Source of the DNA: Osedax fenrisi
Taxonomy: Eukaryota > Annelida > Polychaeta > Sabellida > Siboglinidae
DNA length: 64,000 bases
Direction of reading: 5' to 3'
NCBI GenBank assembly: GCA_964019155.1
Contig: OZ025245.1
Coordinates: 31,378,045 to 31,442,044, forward strand
The first letter of the stretch is position 1. Each line of letters begins with the position of its first letter. The position numbers were made by a program, and so were the translations under genes. The notes beneath the pieces were generated by a model. That model was not told where the DNA came from. It ran no database searches and saw only the letters and a program-made list of their open reading frames with translations. Of this stretch, positions 21,756 through 34,240 are shown piece after piece.

Positions 21756-22719
21756 CCAATAAAGGACTTATATCCTTTCTATAATATGTACATTTTATAA
21801 TCTAATTCAAATTCGAAATTTATGATCAACTTAAATTCAATTCAATGATTCCAGCCTCGCATTTGTTTTTTTAAATTTTTGTGAGTTAGTTTTGACCCGT
21901 CACCTTTTAACAAATCTTTAATATGATATTAGTAACAGTTGAAATACATATAACTATGGATGAATATTATTCATTTAATATATAATGTATATGATTATTA
22001 TAATATATACATCATTTATATGATCACCATTAATTAATATCAAACTAATTATATTATATTAATAGTTATTTAATACATATACATCATGTATAATATATGT
22101 TTAAATAAAAATGCCGTTATTCCGTTGAAACCTTTCAAATATTATTTGTATGTCATTGTTGTATTTGGTGTATTTGCATCAAATACATTTTAAAAAATAT
22201 GTTAATTTAATAAAATTTAGAATTTAAACAATTGATTTATGAATGTAAACAAATTATAACAAATTTATATTAAATAATACACATTTTTATTTGTATATGA
22301 TAAAATATATTTGTATTTGTATACAAATTTAATAAATATTTGTAATTATATTTGATAAAGTGTATTTGACCCTAACCCTTGTCATTCTATTATATCCACC
22401 TGTTACACACAATTTAACATATTCTGAACTTGTAACATATATATGAAAAATATAAAATAAATATACTCTTTTAATTATATTATATAATTGATATATGCAA
22501 AACATAAAATGCAGCCTTGTGATAAAGTATCTATAATGATAATTATTATTAAATAGTGGTATATGTTAAGGAGTGTACGCAATTTTTATCATCTACAATG
22601 TTTTATTTTATTATAATCATAATGATATATATATATATATATATACTTATGTTATATTATATTATATAATAAACATTGGGGTATACAAATTTTATTATGC
22701 AATACTTATATACAGTATA
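21756..22719. other. AT-rich DNA without visible genes
   Basis: The only recurrent structure is TATTTGTATTTG-like repeat DNA at about 22140-22380, ending GACCCTAACCCTTG, possibly the end of a degraded hAT-like element. A TA run lies at about 22620-22645. Confidence 0.45.
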
Positions 22720-22918
22720 TATTATATCAGGGTTGGCGGTTTTTTTGTGGTTTATTTGGTTTTTTTGGTTTTTTTATAATTAAATGTTCGGATTATTAAT
22801 TAGAAAATATTATATATACCTAGATCGATTATTAAATGTCTGTGCAAAACATACATATATAGAGTAAGTATAAAATATACAACACTAATGAATATTATTT
22901 ATATATATTAATTATATA

Positions 22919-23934
22919 CAGGGTTGGATTAAAATCGGATTTTTTTGATTTAAATCGGATTTTTTTGATTTATATCGATTTATTTGATTTTTTTGAAATA
23001 ATAATTTTTTTTTAAAACTATTTTTTGAATGTTATAAAGGATATATATATATATTGTCCTTTATATATATATATAATTAAATAAATAAAAAAAATGTATG
23101 TAGAATCATTTATTAGTTATAATATTTATACAAGAACACCAATTTGGCAGCCTTTTCTACTCCCAGCCGATTTTATAATAAATGAACTAACTATTTTAAA
23201 ACATAATATATTTTAAAAACATAATATATGTAAATATTATTTATATTTATATATTTATTATTATTTTTGAATGAGGAAATGTATATAATTAATTAAAATT
23301 AATAAATTTCGTTCTTTGATGTTTAATTGAATTATAATCAGTTCTAACATTACATAAAATCTCATTACTAATAAACATATAGCTTTTTCATATTCTATTG
23401 AATTAATTTTTTATAAATTTTATATTTATTTTTGAGTGAAAAATATGTATAAATTGTTTTGAAGTGTATTGAATTGTATATAATTTATACAATATAATAA
23501 TTGAATGATATTTGAAGTTGAATTGAAATGAATTTTTAATTCAATATCAAAGAAAACAATTTATACATTTTCTTCACTCAAAATATATAAAAATGTAATT
23601 CAATATAATATGAAAAAATTATATATGATGATGACATTTTATGTAATTTTACATAATTACTTCAAGTTATAATTTCTAAACCCTTTGAAATACATGCAAT
23701 ATTACTATATTAATTTATATATTATATTTAGATATTTTATTACTATTTATTAAATTTTGATATAAATCACGATTTTTATTGAGTGAATTAAATCGATTTA
23801 AATTGTGATATAAATCATGATATAAATCATGATTTACTATTTATTAAATTTTGATTTAAATCATGATTTTTATTGAGTGATTTAAATCGATTTAAATATT
23901 GATATAAATCATGATTTAAATCGGGCCAACCCTG
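22919..23934. mobile_element. hAT-type non-autonomous element (inner of a nest)
   Basis: It begins CAGGGTTGGATTAAAATCGG and ends AAATCGGGCCAACCCTG, with ATTTAAATCGATTTAAATTG-like subterminal repeats at both ends. Exact 8-bp duplications ATTATATA lie at 22911-22918 and 23935-23942. It inserted into the older outer element and is non-coding. Confidence 0.93.
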
Positions 23935-24054
23935 ATTATATATATATATATATTATTAAATTTTCAATAATATATTATTAATATTAAATGTTAATAAAAT
24001 TATTTTATTAAAATATATTTATTATAAAAATAAAGTAAAATATAATAAAAAAAA

Positions 24055-24355
24055 TAGTTACAAATTGTAACAAAATAATAATTAAAAAAAATAACAATAC
24101 AGTAATTAGAAATATAATCAATATAATTCTCACAATAAAATTACAAGTTACAAATTGTAACAATATAATAATTTAAAAAATAATAATAATAATAATTAGA
24201 TGATTTCTAATAGAAATATAATCAATATAATTCTCACAATAAAATAACAAGTTACAAATTGTAACAATATAATAATTTAAAAAATAATAATAATAATAAT
24301 TAGATGATTTCTAATAGAAATATAATCAATTTAATTCTCGAAATAAAAAAACAAG
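24055..24355. repeat. Tandem repeat of about 110 bp, three copies
   Basis: Units contain ACAAATTGTAACAATATAAT, (AAT)n and AGAAATATAATCAATATAAT followed by TTCTC. The second and third copies are nearly identical. The array lies inside the outer hAT element. Confidence 0.85.
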
Positions 24356-24824
24356 TTTTACAGCCTTATCATTGCCTAATCGATTCCTTATTTTTGATTG
24401 AACACTTTTATAATGTTAAAAAAACCAAATAAACCAAAAAAACCGACCAACCCTGTATTATATACTACATATATTATATATAGTATATTATAAAGTATCA
24501 TATACTATTATAATATGATAGTATGTAAGTAATATAACTAATGCTTTTGTATACTAATAATGTTTACACTACAGCAATAATCTAAATTCTTATTAAATAT
24601 ATATTATATTTCAATATTAAAATATATATTTTTAAAATTTATTGTCTTAAGATTTAAATATAAGTAAAAAAATAGGTCAACTGTCACTCGAATATGCAAA
24701 ATGTATATAATGTGGGAAAATATAGGTTAATTTTTCTTAAAAATGTATCCAAAAAAAGTTCCAATAATTTTATTTTCAATATGTTAATGATTTTAATAAA
24801 AATAAACTATTTTTTAATACAGCA

Positions 24825-25005
24825 CTCCATCCGTTTCCGTTCATAATGGATGGGTTGAGAATGTAAATATATATATATATTTATTTTGTATTGATATTTC
24901 AGGGTTAATGGGTTTATTGTTATCCCAAAGTGAGCCTATAAAGAGCCAACTCATCCTTTTTTGCGCTTATTTATATTAGCAACCTGTCCGTTATGATCAT
25001 AAACA
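24825..25005. repeat. Small foldback with CCCAAAGTGAGCCTATAAA core
   Basis: TCATAATGGATGGGTTGAG on the left pairs imperfectly with the reverse complement of CAACCTGTCCGTTATGA on the right. The core motif recurs at 42180 and, inverted, at 11424, so it belongs to a small dispersed family. Confidence 0.55.
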
Positions 25006-25574
25006 TTAAATAATAATTATAATTTAATTATTATAATATTAAATTATTCAATATAATATTTATATATTACATTATACGGTTTATTTATTATATATAAAGT
25101 ATATATATATAATATATACAATATTTAATATAAATTATAATATATAAATATTAATTTAGATGCTAATATTATTAGGATCATGTGAAAAAGTGTACGTTAT
25201 GTTACCTTGCAATTTTACCTATTTTATTATCATAGTATAAAACTATTTTTGCATAAATCTAGCAAAAATATAATAAAAATATTATAATAATATTATAATA
25301 TCTACTATTAGTATTCAATAACTAATATTGCTTAAACTATATATGAATGAATGAATGAATGAAATCAGTTTATAGACATACGACATACTATGTATATCAT
25401 ACGTCTATTGAGGATCAGTGAAAGCCTAGGCTTTATTTGGTCGATACCTCCAATATGTTCATGTACAGATTACAATATTAGTAAAAGTAATAATATAATA
25501 ATAATGATTCATGTGTTAGCATTCTTTGTAATAAAATAGAAGATACATATATATATATATATATATATTCCCCC
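25006..25574. other. AT-rich DNA with simple repeats
   Basis: Contains (GAAT)n at about 25343-25361 and a TA run ending in nine Cs just before the CR1-type fragment. GACATACGACATACTATG and a near-inverted CATACGTCTATTG occur at about 25375-25410. No gene is seen. Confidence 0.45.
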
Positions 25575-26165
25575 CCCCATCGCTATTACCATTGCTTCCT
25601 CCTACATCATCCCCCTATTCGACTATTGCAACTCCCTACTCTTTAACCTCCCTGAATATAAACTTATCAAACTACAACGACTCCAAAACGCTGTAGTTCG
25701 CTGCGTCCACTTACTTCCCCGCCGTTCTTCTGACTCCATTACACCTCTCCTAAAACAACTACACTGACTGCAAGTCCCCTATCGCATACAGTACAAACTT
25801 TTCCTGACTATCCACAAAGCTATTCACCACAACTCCCCTGACTACCTTGCCTCCCTCATACATCTACACACACCCATCACTCCACTCCAGACCCGTTTCT
25901 CCCCAACACCTTTATCCTTACCACTCCCCATCTACACAAACTCCACTCTTCCAATATACGATCCTATGCCCTCTCTGCCCCTTACCACTGGAACTCCCTG
26001 CCCAATCACCTACGAACAAACACATCAACTCCCTCCTTTAAACGACACCTTAAGACTTATTATTTCTCCCTTGCCTACCCTCCCATTCAATAATTCCCTC
26101 CCACGGACGGCCGATTGATAACACACTGATGCAGTCCCTAAACCAAAAAAAGTAAAAAGTAAGTA
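25575..26165 (+). pseudogene. 3' end of a CR1/L2-type non-LTR element
   Basis: The frame reads SYIIPLFDYCNSLLFNLPE, then LKQLH, a TGA where W is expected, LQVPYRIQYKLFLTIHKA, and after a frameshift SAPYHWNSLPNHLR and FKRHLKTYYF. These are the conserved C-terminal motifs of CR1/L2 reverse transcriptase ORFs. The segment is 5'-truncated, C-rich and ends in a purine-rich AAAAAAAGTAAAAAGTAAGT tail. Its codon use differs from the surrounding AT-rich DNA. Confidence 0.88.
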
Positions 26166-26599
26166 AGTATATATAAATTAATAAAAATAATAAAACACTG
26201 TTCATGAACATAAGCTATCATCATATTTCAATCCATTACATTAAAGTAAATAATAAAATAAGATAATAAAATAATTGTATAATATTAAAATGTATTAAAA
26301 TATATACTAGTAAAATATGTAAATTTACTATATTGAGAACTTGTTAATAAAAATAGTAATTTATTATAAATATGTGTAAAATAAAATATCTAAAAGTATG
26401 TTATAAAATTAAAACTACTAAACAAAAATTAATCATCTTTCAATAAGACGTGCAATGGCGCCACATTCCTGTCAAATTACATATGACTAATAATACCAAT
26501 AATAATTTAAAAAAATATTTAAAACAATAAACGAAACAAGATGTAAAACAAATATAAATATATAAAAAAAAAACTAATATTTACTTATAAATGAATATT
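26166..26599. other. AT-rich DNA without visible genes
   Basis: No coding sequence or transposon end was recognised. Confidence 0.5.
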
Positions 26600-27546
26600 T
26601 TAGTTTTTTTTTAGAATAAATACATTATTAATATTCTTTTTTCGTAAAAGATTATTAAACATTAATTCATTATATAACTTTGGTCCTTTAAAAAATATTG
26701 TATTTTTTAATTTATTTGATTTCACAAGTGGTAGAATAAATTTATTTTTTAGTTTATTTAACTTGAAATATGAGTTATAATCTAATTTATATTTATTATT
26801 TAAGAAATTATAGATTAATAATGTGTTTCTATATATAATTAGATCTTCAAATTTTAAAATATTATTTAAAAAAAAAAAAGGACCAGTATGTGTTAGACGT
26901 ATTAATGGTAATTTTGATATATCTATTATTTGTTTATTAATAATTCGTATAACTTTTTTCTGTAACATAATTAATTTTGTAGTATTTGACCATACTTCAA
27001 TCCCATATGATAAATTAGATAAATAGAACGAATTATATAACAAAATAAAATTTTTTGTATCTAAAAAAGATATTTTTTTTATAGTATATATAATTTTTGA
27101 CAATTTATTCGATAAATAATTTATATGTTTTTTGTAGGTCATTTGGGAATCTAAGTAGATCCCAAGAAATTTATAATTATTAACTATATCGATTTTAATG
27201 TTATCTATTGTTATATCTTTTAATATACCATAATTTATATATGGCAATATTTTTGTTTTTTCGATATTTAGCTTAAGCTTATTTATATCAAACCATTTTT
27301 TCATCTGCATATAAATTGATATTAATATTATTTACTTGTTCATTATTAAAAATATTTTATATGTCATTTATAAAGATAATAAATAGTAGAGGTCCCAGAA
27401 CAGATCTTTGCGGCACTCCATATCTAATAATCTTTCTAGATGATAGAGTATTATCAATTCGTGTTATAATATCTGTTCCTTATTCGGATATTATTTGCAA
27501 AGCAATCGTAAAATATAATCGTAATCCCTTATATGATTCATATTAG
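26600..27546 (-). pseudogene. AT-rich non-LTR reverse transcriptase fragment
   Basis: On the minus strand, about 27430-27370 reads YGVPQRSVLGPLLFIIFIND, an RT motif with R in place of G. LYADE follows near 27315, the YADD box damaged by a frameshift. A 236-codon open frame (27310-26600) continues with the RT thumb and C-terminal region (NYKFLGIYLDSQMTYKKHI, NLSYGIEVW, GPKLYNELMFNN). Stops interrupt the upstream part. Its A+T content matches the host DNA, so it is either old or a lineage adapted to this genome. Its clade resembles CR1/Jockey but cannot be fixed. Confidence 0.88.
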
Positions 27547-30074
27547 ATATGGAAAGCGATTATAGAAGAATAAAGGGTAATTTGTCCTATTTGTGTATGT
27601 GTACTACTCATCGTTATAGTGAGAAAGTGGACCTGTGCAATTGAATGTAGTGTATGGCACTATCCGCTACGAGCGCTACAGTCGAAACCCACTATCTGGC
27701 CCACTACTTTTTATTTATAATAATATGTATTTATCATATATATATTGATAATCACTACCAATTTTAATGTACTATCGATACTAAAAATAAAATCATATAT
27801 TTAAAATACATAATATCAACATTCCTCGTAATTTTGTGTATTTAAATTGAAGATATAATACTATTTTATTGATTTTATTGATATTTATCATTTAAATCCA
27901 TTGATATAGATAGAAGTCACTTTAATCTATTTCCACGAAAAGCCTACTGTTTTAATATTTGACATATATAATATGACTAATATCCAATCAAAATCACTGA
28001 TACCATGTTGTTAATTTATCGATAAAAGTGTCATTCACGTGTCTATCTTTTACATGCATTGCGTGCGTCAATTGCTTATCCACTTCTTTATATCGATGGT
28101 GCTACTAGAATATCTTTATATCAAAATATATATATTTTTAAATAACCATCATAAACTATGTAACTAATATTATATTAATTAATGATATGTATATGTTAAT
28201 TATTTGTATTTTTGTATAGTTTGCTAATAAAATGAATATTATTAAGATAAATAAATATGCATAAAAACAACAAAGTCGGATAATTTAGCCAATAGTACTC
28301 TACTCAATAAGTGAAATTATGTTCTAAAATATATAAATTACATAATGAATGATTAGGGTTGAACTTAATACCTTGTCACATTAGATTATATTTTCAAAAT
28401 TACTGCAAAATTATATTACTTCTTTATTGAATTTCGTATTATGCACTTTAGTATATTTGATCAATAATGTTATTTATCAAATCAAATATTTCTAAGACTA
28501 TAATATACCAGATGTCAACTCAGAATATATTGCATTTTGATTAAATGATTAAATTGAGTTTTTCTTTGTTTGTGTCCATTAATTAGGTTGTTATTGCAAT
28601 AATAATGTATATTACATTTCTTATTTCTTTTTCATATCTATAAACATTTCAATTTATTATTATTAATTGAATGAGAAATACATAGAATATATATAAATAG
28701 AATACCAGTTATTTCATATCAAGTCATGATATAAATTATATAGTGGTTGTTTTGTCTATATTTCTTTGATTTAGCTTAGATATTTAAACATCACATTTAT
28801 ATAAACAAACAAACATTTAGATTTCAATAGAGTAATACAAATCTTAATATGTGGGTAGGTTTAGTAATTTAAAATAAAACGATATATATTAATCAAAATA
28901 AATGAGGCTTTGTATTATTAATTTTAATATGATAAATTTAATGTGAATCCATTATATAAATGTTATTTCTATATTATATATTCACACAACATAATATTAA
29001 GCAGATTAACATAATGTATGTAACTAATGTTATCAATTAATCAAACTAGTATACATGATAGACCTTTACAATATAAATAGTAATTTGTGTAACCTAATTA
29101 CATACAATATAATACAGGTATATATTTATCTGCAAGATAAGTGTGTATTGACTTAAAGCATAATATGCATGAAAATAGATTATCTATGTTAATATAATAT
29201 GGTATAAATAAATATGAACTCTATTTATAACAAATAATACTTATGTATACCAATATAATGTGGTCAAAAAACGAAATGAAAAATTAACAGTGACGTCATA
29301 GTATGATTCAAAATATAAATTCTAGGATATTTTAAATTTAAAAAATATTTAATTCAATTTTTAATATATATTATATATAGTTAAATAATTAATAATTCTT
29401 TCGTAACTTTTGGACTCTATTTAAGTTATAAACAAACATTTATAATTACATAGGACAATACAAATCTAAATCCAAGTATATAGGTTTAGTAATTAGAAAT
29501 ATAAAAGACGTATAATAATCAAAATAAATGAGGCTGTGTAATGTGCATTGTTCATTTTAATATAATACATGTAATCGTGTGAATCCAAGTATATCAATGT
29601 TATTTCTATGTTATTAATTAATCAAATTAATGATAACATTTGAAAATATTTTAATTTGTATGACCTAAATATTTTATTTGCATGCTAAGCGTATTTCTTG
29701 TGTTATATATTTCAATTAATAGTAGTAATTATAATCTATATTTAGATGGGAGTGACACATCATATATAATATTGTAAATTATTAGTGATATATATAATGA
29801 TCATATTTACTGCTGGCAATATAGTTTGATAAAATTATATAGAATGATCAATTATATTTTGTAAGATGGTATAAATATAATATATACATGATTAAATATA
29901 ATATATAATCACTGAATGATATCGGATTATAATAATGCAATATTATTTATAGAATATAATTATAAAACTTAATATTAAAATTAATATAAAAACATATTAA
30001 AATCCTTTGATGTATTTATTATTTAATTATAATTCTACTTACATAATTATATTTTTTTTTAGATATTTATATAT

Positions 30075-30114
<40 letters not shown>

Positions 30115-31404
30115 TATATAATATACGGAATGAGAAGACAAAACGGGCATATAAATACGGAATACGCTGACACGAAGATTAGGCCGACAATTTTGTGTCA
30201 ACCACCTACTTTAATTTATGAATTACTATATGTTAGAGAAATAATTGGTATCTAATTAAATAATATTTTAATAATCGTTATATTATAATGAATATATTTA
30301 ATTATCATTTGGTTTTATAGAGAATAGACTATAAATAATTACATTTTTAGATTTCTGCGTGTATATACTTGGTTACACAAAAAAACGGAATCTGTTGACA
30401 CACTGTTTTTACCGAAATACAGCAACTTAATGCGTATATGTCAAATGGCAATTTATGAATTAATATATTAAATGTACTTTAGAATAAATATATTGAATAA
30501 AAATATAAAAGATGTTATTAATTAAAAATATACATTTTGAATTAAATATTATTATTATTTTGTAAAAATATACATCAATTTCTATTTATAATCAAAGATT
30601 TGTATGACTCATAAAAACTTAGGAAATAGTAGTAATTATTTAAATTTCAATATTATTATTTCAGATTATTTCAAAATTTGAATAATAATAAATAATTTGT
30701 ATATTATTAAATATAGTAGGTATTATATTTTAATAAATTATCTATGTATATATATAGTAAATAAATATATAAATGTATGTTATATATTATTGAATATAGA
30801 ATCGTAAGTAAGATACTATAGTAACATTTTCGAAATATTTGTTTTTCAATAAGTTATTTATTTTTCATTATATTACATTATTAATTCATTTTAACCTTCC
30901 TATATAATATCTAATATTAGTAATATTACTATAATTTTTAATATTTCCAAACTAGTATAAAATGTAAATACTATACATTTATAGTCTACGAATAACCCAA
31001 CTATAATGTATTTGTACGATATAAATAAAACCATAGGAATACGATTTTTTATATTGATGCTATTATAATAAATTTGATATCATTAGACATATTATTAAAT
31101 TCTATAATAGAAGTATTTTAGTTTATTTTTATTTAAAAAAAAGTTATGCACAAAAAAAATAGTAAAAATAATACATGGTGTAGATAGGAATTATGCATGT
31201 TTTAATTAATTTATAATACTTATGCAATCATGATTCATTCAATAATTTATATTTTTTAATAGTATATATTCGATATTATTAACACATAGATTAATAATCA
31301 TATTTGTATCCGCTTTTTGTATTGTATTCAATAAATATATATTATTATTATATAATTATTATAATATATACACACTTATATAATTATGTAAGCCTATTTA
31401 TTTA
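27547..31404. other. Long AT-rich region without a convincing gene
   Basis: A moderately G+C-rich patch at 27570-27720 shows no clear ORF. A diverged direct repeat lies at 28800-28985 and 29425-29640. TA runs occur at 30070-30112. Two similar stretches near 30140-30225 and 30385-30470 share ACGGAAT, TGACAC and AATTTATGAATTA. None can be assigned to a gene. Confidence 0.45.
28800..29640. repeat. Pair of diverged direct repeats of about 200 bp
   Basis: 28800-28985 and 29425-29640 share, in order, AAACAAACATTTA, GGTTTAGTAATT, AATCAAAATAAATGAGGCT, TGTGAATCCA and AATGTTATTTCTAT. The duplicated unit is unidentified. Confidence 0.75.
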
Positions 31405-31411
31405 GTATTAA

Positions 31412-31865
31412 CAAAGATTTTGCGAAGCAAAGATATAACACTCCCTATACATGCAACATAATTTAGTAATATCCCCTGCTGGTGCTAGCAGTAGTATCGA
31501 AATCACTGAAATAGATTTAGGTTAGGCTCTATTTGCATACAACAATTTTTTCATTGCTCTATTAAATTACATGCAATATAAATTAGCTTTTATTTACTAA
31601 ATATATACTTATAGCATTTAAAACATACATATCATATTTGTTTGTTATATATTAGTAATGAACACTTAGTTTTCATCATATAAATATTAATTTAAAGCAT
31701 ATTATTTAACATTTTAAAAGTGTTTAGTTAAATACGAATTTACATTATAGATAACACATAGTTCCTAAAAGTAACCCGCTATAGGTGGCACTGGGGTATT
31801 TTGTATACAAATTCGAAAAACACGATTTCGCGTAAGTGTTATATCTTTCCTTCGGAAAATCTTTG
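31412..31865. mobile_element. MITE with 7-bp target duplication (copy 2)
   Basis: 454 bp with the same termini as 21304-21748 (CAAAGATTTTGCGAAGCAAA and, inverted, CAAAGATTTTCCGAAGGAAA). It is flanked by exact 7-bp duplications GTATTAA (31405-31411 and 31866-31872). The two copies are highly similar throughout, which implies fairly recent mobility. Confidence 0.92.
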
Positions 31866-31872
31866 GTATTAA

Positions 31873-33239
31873 TTCAATATAAATATAATGGGATATGTAT
31901 ATAGATATACAAAATGTTTAATCTGGTATATATATATATACCTCAATCCAAAGTGGCGAGTATTAGAATCATTTAGAATTATATTTTAAAGTGATGCCAC
32001 ACATGAAAATATACGCACGAAACAACCTCACTTGCGAATATCAAACGTTTCTATAAAAACATAATTATTTTCAAAATGCATGCGAATATTCGTAGGTATT
32101 TACGTTTTACTTCTATTTATATACCTCACTTTAACTCTCCCTAATAAATTCAATATAATGTTAACATTTTAATTAATACATGTAAAAATGTATATAATTA
32201 TACGAGGGATTTCCATATAGTTTAGGTGTGGAATAGACTTTATAGATATAATAGCCATACCCGAGCTAGCTTTGCTATGTTTTTTATTGTTTATCTATCT
32301 ATTTTTTATTAATTATAGCGATTCCTGATTCTGCATTTCTGCCGTACACGACCCGTAACATTATGTATTATATATTAACTCATTGATAACAAAATTATTG
32401 TCTAATTAATTGATAACGAATTATATTGTTGATTTTATTTTATATTGTATAAAATACTTTTACTATAATTTTAAATAAGCATTTTTTATATTTTCGATAA
32501 TGATAAGTTATTAGTATTTAAATCGTAATTGAACCAAAATCATATTTTGATACCCGAAACCTTCCATGTAGTCAATTACCCGAAACTACCCGACATCATT
32601 TACAACACTAATATGTATATTATATTTAAATATTTATAAAAATATATATATATATTAGTCATTAATATTTTCTTGTATAAAAGAATAATAAATTAATTAT
32701 GGATTCTTACATGTCAATTTTATTTCAAATTAAAATACTAAATATATCAATTGTATCAATTATGTTATATTCATTTAAACAATAATCAATTAATTATTCT
32801 TGAAAACTTATATAAATCTTTATATTTGATCAACATTAATAATTTAATTTATATCAAAAACAGATTTTATGTATTTGTATCAAATAATCATAAATATATT
32901 TAATTGTATTTCATTTATTTATATTTGTTAGTGTAATTATATTAGAATAATACATTACATAAATATTATTATTTGATTCAAACATTAACATAATTATCAA
33001 AATCAAATTTAGTATATTTGTATATGAATCATTAATCAGAAATGTATTTATATTAAAGTATATTTGTATATACAAGTTGTTAAGTTATTAGAAAAAGAAT
33101 CAATGCGTTAAATACATTATTTATTAACTTTGTACATTTATCACGGCTCTTATAGATAGGCGTCTAGCATTGCTTAATCATGTGAGACGGTGATGTATGG
33201 GCATATCCCTAGCACTCGGCGTGTGTTAGTATAATGCGA
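31873..33239. other. AT-rich DNA with repeat debris
   Basis: Slightly G+C-richer words at 31960-32150 and TACCCGAAACTACCCGAC near 32570-32600 look like old transposon termini. TATTTGTAT-rich repeat DNA occurs at 32870-33070. No gene is seen. Confidence 0.4.
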
Positions 33240-33244
33240 GATAA

Positions 33245-34240
33245 TAATAATAATACACAAAGTAATAGTGATAATAACATAACATCACCTCTTCTAAGAA
33301 GAAGATATATTACAGGACAAATCGGTAGGGAGTGTGCTTGTTCCTGGAGCTTCGGCGTATAGTTTCCTAAGCTGCTTTTGTTCTATAATAGCTGTGTGTG
33401 AGAGGATGGTATTATTATCAGATGGTGGTGTTGGGTAATTAGATAAATGTAGTGTTTGAGTGGGGGTATTCTCTATGGTGGTGTAATTTTCTTGGGGTTA
33501 GTTGTAGGTGTTGATCGTATTTTATGTCTTGTACGTCATAGGATGTTTCCCGTATGGGTACACATTACATATGATTCTGGTTCGTTTCTTGACAATGGTA
33601 GCTGGGGATCATGTGAATTTTAAGGAGTCTCGAATTTGACAGATTTGAACGTTATGTACGATGTATGCAGTTTTCTTGCAAGTAATGTCATCTAGTTAAT
33701 TTATGTCTGTTTGATGTGTTTGTAGTTTCGTGCGTTCTGATGTTTGGATTGATGTAAGAGTAGGTGTAGAGGGCTGGGGTCATCATATTTTGAGGGTTAT
33801 TTCTCTAAGATAGTAGTGCTTTAGTTATCTTATTGATGTCTGTATTTTTTATAATGTTCTTTATGGTCTGAACGTGTCTTTCTATGAATTCATTTGATGC
33901 TAGGTAGTGAGGACTGGATGAAATGTGGGTGATGTCCTATTAGTGGAGGACATATATGGTATGCTTCTGATGTTTGGTGGTAGTTTCCAATTGCTTATTG
34001 GATGTGTCTGGAATCTTTCGCATTGGTTGGAATACCATATTACATATAATATCATGATGTCGCCTTACTTCTTTGGTGCATATGTTATGCTGGATACCTA
34101 TGCTGTAGGCTTATTTACCGATATGATGATTCCTTTGGACATCATATGCTATAGTTCTATATATACTTTAAAGTTGATTTCGACACATTTATTCGCATGT
34201 AACAAGGGTCGTACTTATTTGTCGAGGCTTATTTGAAGTG
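33245..34240 (-). pseudogene. Ty3/Gypsy integrase relic
   Basis: On the minus strand, about 33928-33808 reads HISSSPHYLASNEFIERHVQ, then TIKNIIKNTDINKITKALLS followed by a stop and RNNP. This matches the end of a Ty3/Gypsy integrase core, where SSPxYPxSNGxxER carries the catalytic Glu. Further left the frame suggests the basic and proline/threonine-rich C-terminus, ending near 33330 with a REYPHSNTT...SSRNKHTPYRF-like tail. Upstream, to about 34240, degraded integrase sequence (YGIPTN) is visible. Several stops and frameshifts make it dead. LTRs were not found. Confidence 0.8.

Larger units (their letters stand above)
22728..24455. mobile_element. hAT-type non-autonomous element (outer of a nest)
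   Basis: It begins CAGGGTTGGCGG and ends CCGACCAACCCTG. The subterminal GGTTTATTTGGTTTTTTTGG is matched by CCAAATAAACCAAAAAAACC at the far end. Exact 8-bp duplications TATTATAT lie at 22720-22727 and 24456-24463. It contains a second hAT element and a tandem array. No transposase remains. Confidence 0.93.

Noticed and set aside
22366..22380. CCCTAACCCTT as a telomere-like sequence
   Set aside because: Only two units, at the edge of a dispersed repeat, with no array.
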